12,527 nt of DNA from JANNHK01 sp034408875 (GTDB lineage: Bacteria; Actinomycetota; Acidimicrobiia; IMCC26256; PALSA-610): contig JAWXCJ010000349.1 of NCBI GenBank assembly GCA_034408875.1, forward strand, positions 1-12,527. Direction: 5' to 3'. The notes beneath the pieces are model-generated. The model saw only the letters and a list, made by a program, of their open reading frames with translations. It had not been told where the DNA came from and searched no databases. The position numbers and the translations under genes were made by a program. Positions 12,418-12,527 of the stretch are shown piece by piece; the first letter of the stretch is position 1, and each line of letters starts with the position of its first letter.

Positions 12418-12527
12418 CGTTGGTCCTCTCGGGTGATGGGAACGAGCGAGCGCCGCCGCATGGCGAGCGCCCCGGCGATCGTCGCCGCGACGGCCCACAC
12501 GAGTGCGAGCGCGAGGCCCGCGTCGCG
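12414..12527 (-). CDS. C-terminus of a membrane protein, N-terminus beyond window
   Basis: Thirty-seven codons and a TGA stop enter from the right edge. The sequence is one hydrophobic helix (ALALVWAVAATIAGALAM) followed by RRRS and a short polar tail, the normal end of a polytopic membrane protein whose last helix leaves its C-terminus in the cytoplasm. ABC-2 permease subunits often end so, but so do many other families, and the fragment is too short to decide. The stop overlaps ATG 12417 of the next gene in ATGA, making this the first visible gene of the coupled operon. Confidence 0.6.
   Translation of the reverse strand, partial: RDAGLALALVWAVAATIAGALAMRRRSLVPITREDQR

Overview
The window is a compact, gene-dense piece of a very GC-rich chromosome, almost certainly actinobacterial. 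A class such as Acidimicrobiia fits, but no marker here settles it. The case rests on strong GC bias at third codon positions, GTG and TTG starts, two DinB/maleylpyruvate-isomerase-fold proteins of the mycothiol-dependent type, several apparently leaderless genes, and a U-less hairpin terminator. There is no tRNA, rRNA, CRISPR array, insertion sequence or phage gene, and no gap over 300 bases lacks a gene.

Layout. (1) 1-1487, minus strand: a likely operon of a short maleylpyruvate-isomerase N-domain fragment, an SRPBCC lipid-binding-fold protein and an isopenicillin-N-synthase-like Fe(II)/2-oxoglutarate-type dioxygenase that runs off the left edge. (2) 1488-1644: a divergent promoter region with three perfect 14-bp repeats whose minus strand fits the G-quadruplex pattern. 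(3) 1645-3535, plus: a PhyH-family dioxygenase overlapping by 8 bp an NYN-domain protein with two OST-HTH/LOTUS-like domains. A 17-bp-stem hairpin follows. (4) 3596-4568: a TIGR03086-type DinB protein (minus) divergent from a muconolactone-isomerase-like small protein (plus). (5) 4565-5380, minus: a short-chain dehydrogenase. (6) 5457-7910, plus: a NodI-like ABC ATPase with two tandem NodJ-like permeases, probably a heteromeric exporter. (7) 7940-8209, minus: a small charged SHOCT-like protein. (8) 8349-10184, plus: the translational GTPase TypA/BipA. (9) 10203-12527, minus: a four-gene run in which every junction is an ATGA stop/start overlap. In order it holds a membrane protein (only its C-terminus is in the window), a 234-aa protein of unknown function, a beta-lactamase/DD-peptidase-fold hydrolase with Cys in place of the nucleophilic Ser, and a small lipoprotein.

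How the parts may work together. Regions 1-6 look like accessory or secondary metabolism: oxygenases, SRPBCC and DABB proteins, an SDR and an exporter. They sit in several transcription units, so one shared pathway is not demonstrated. Region 8 is housekeeping. The least explained parts are the ATGA-coupled operon at the right end, the G-rich repeat, and the link between a PhyH oxygenase and an RNA-binding/nuclease-type protein. Four plus-strand units (1645, 4248, 5457, 8349) share a TAnnnT box 6-7 bp before the start codon, the arrangement expected for leaderless transcripts.
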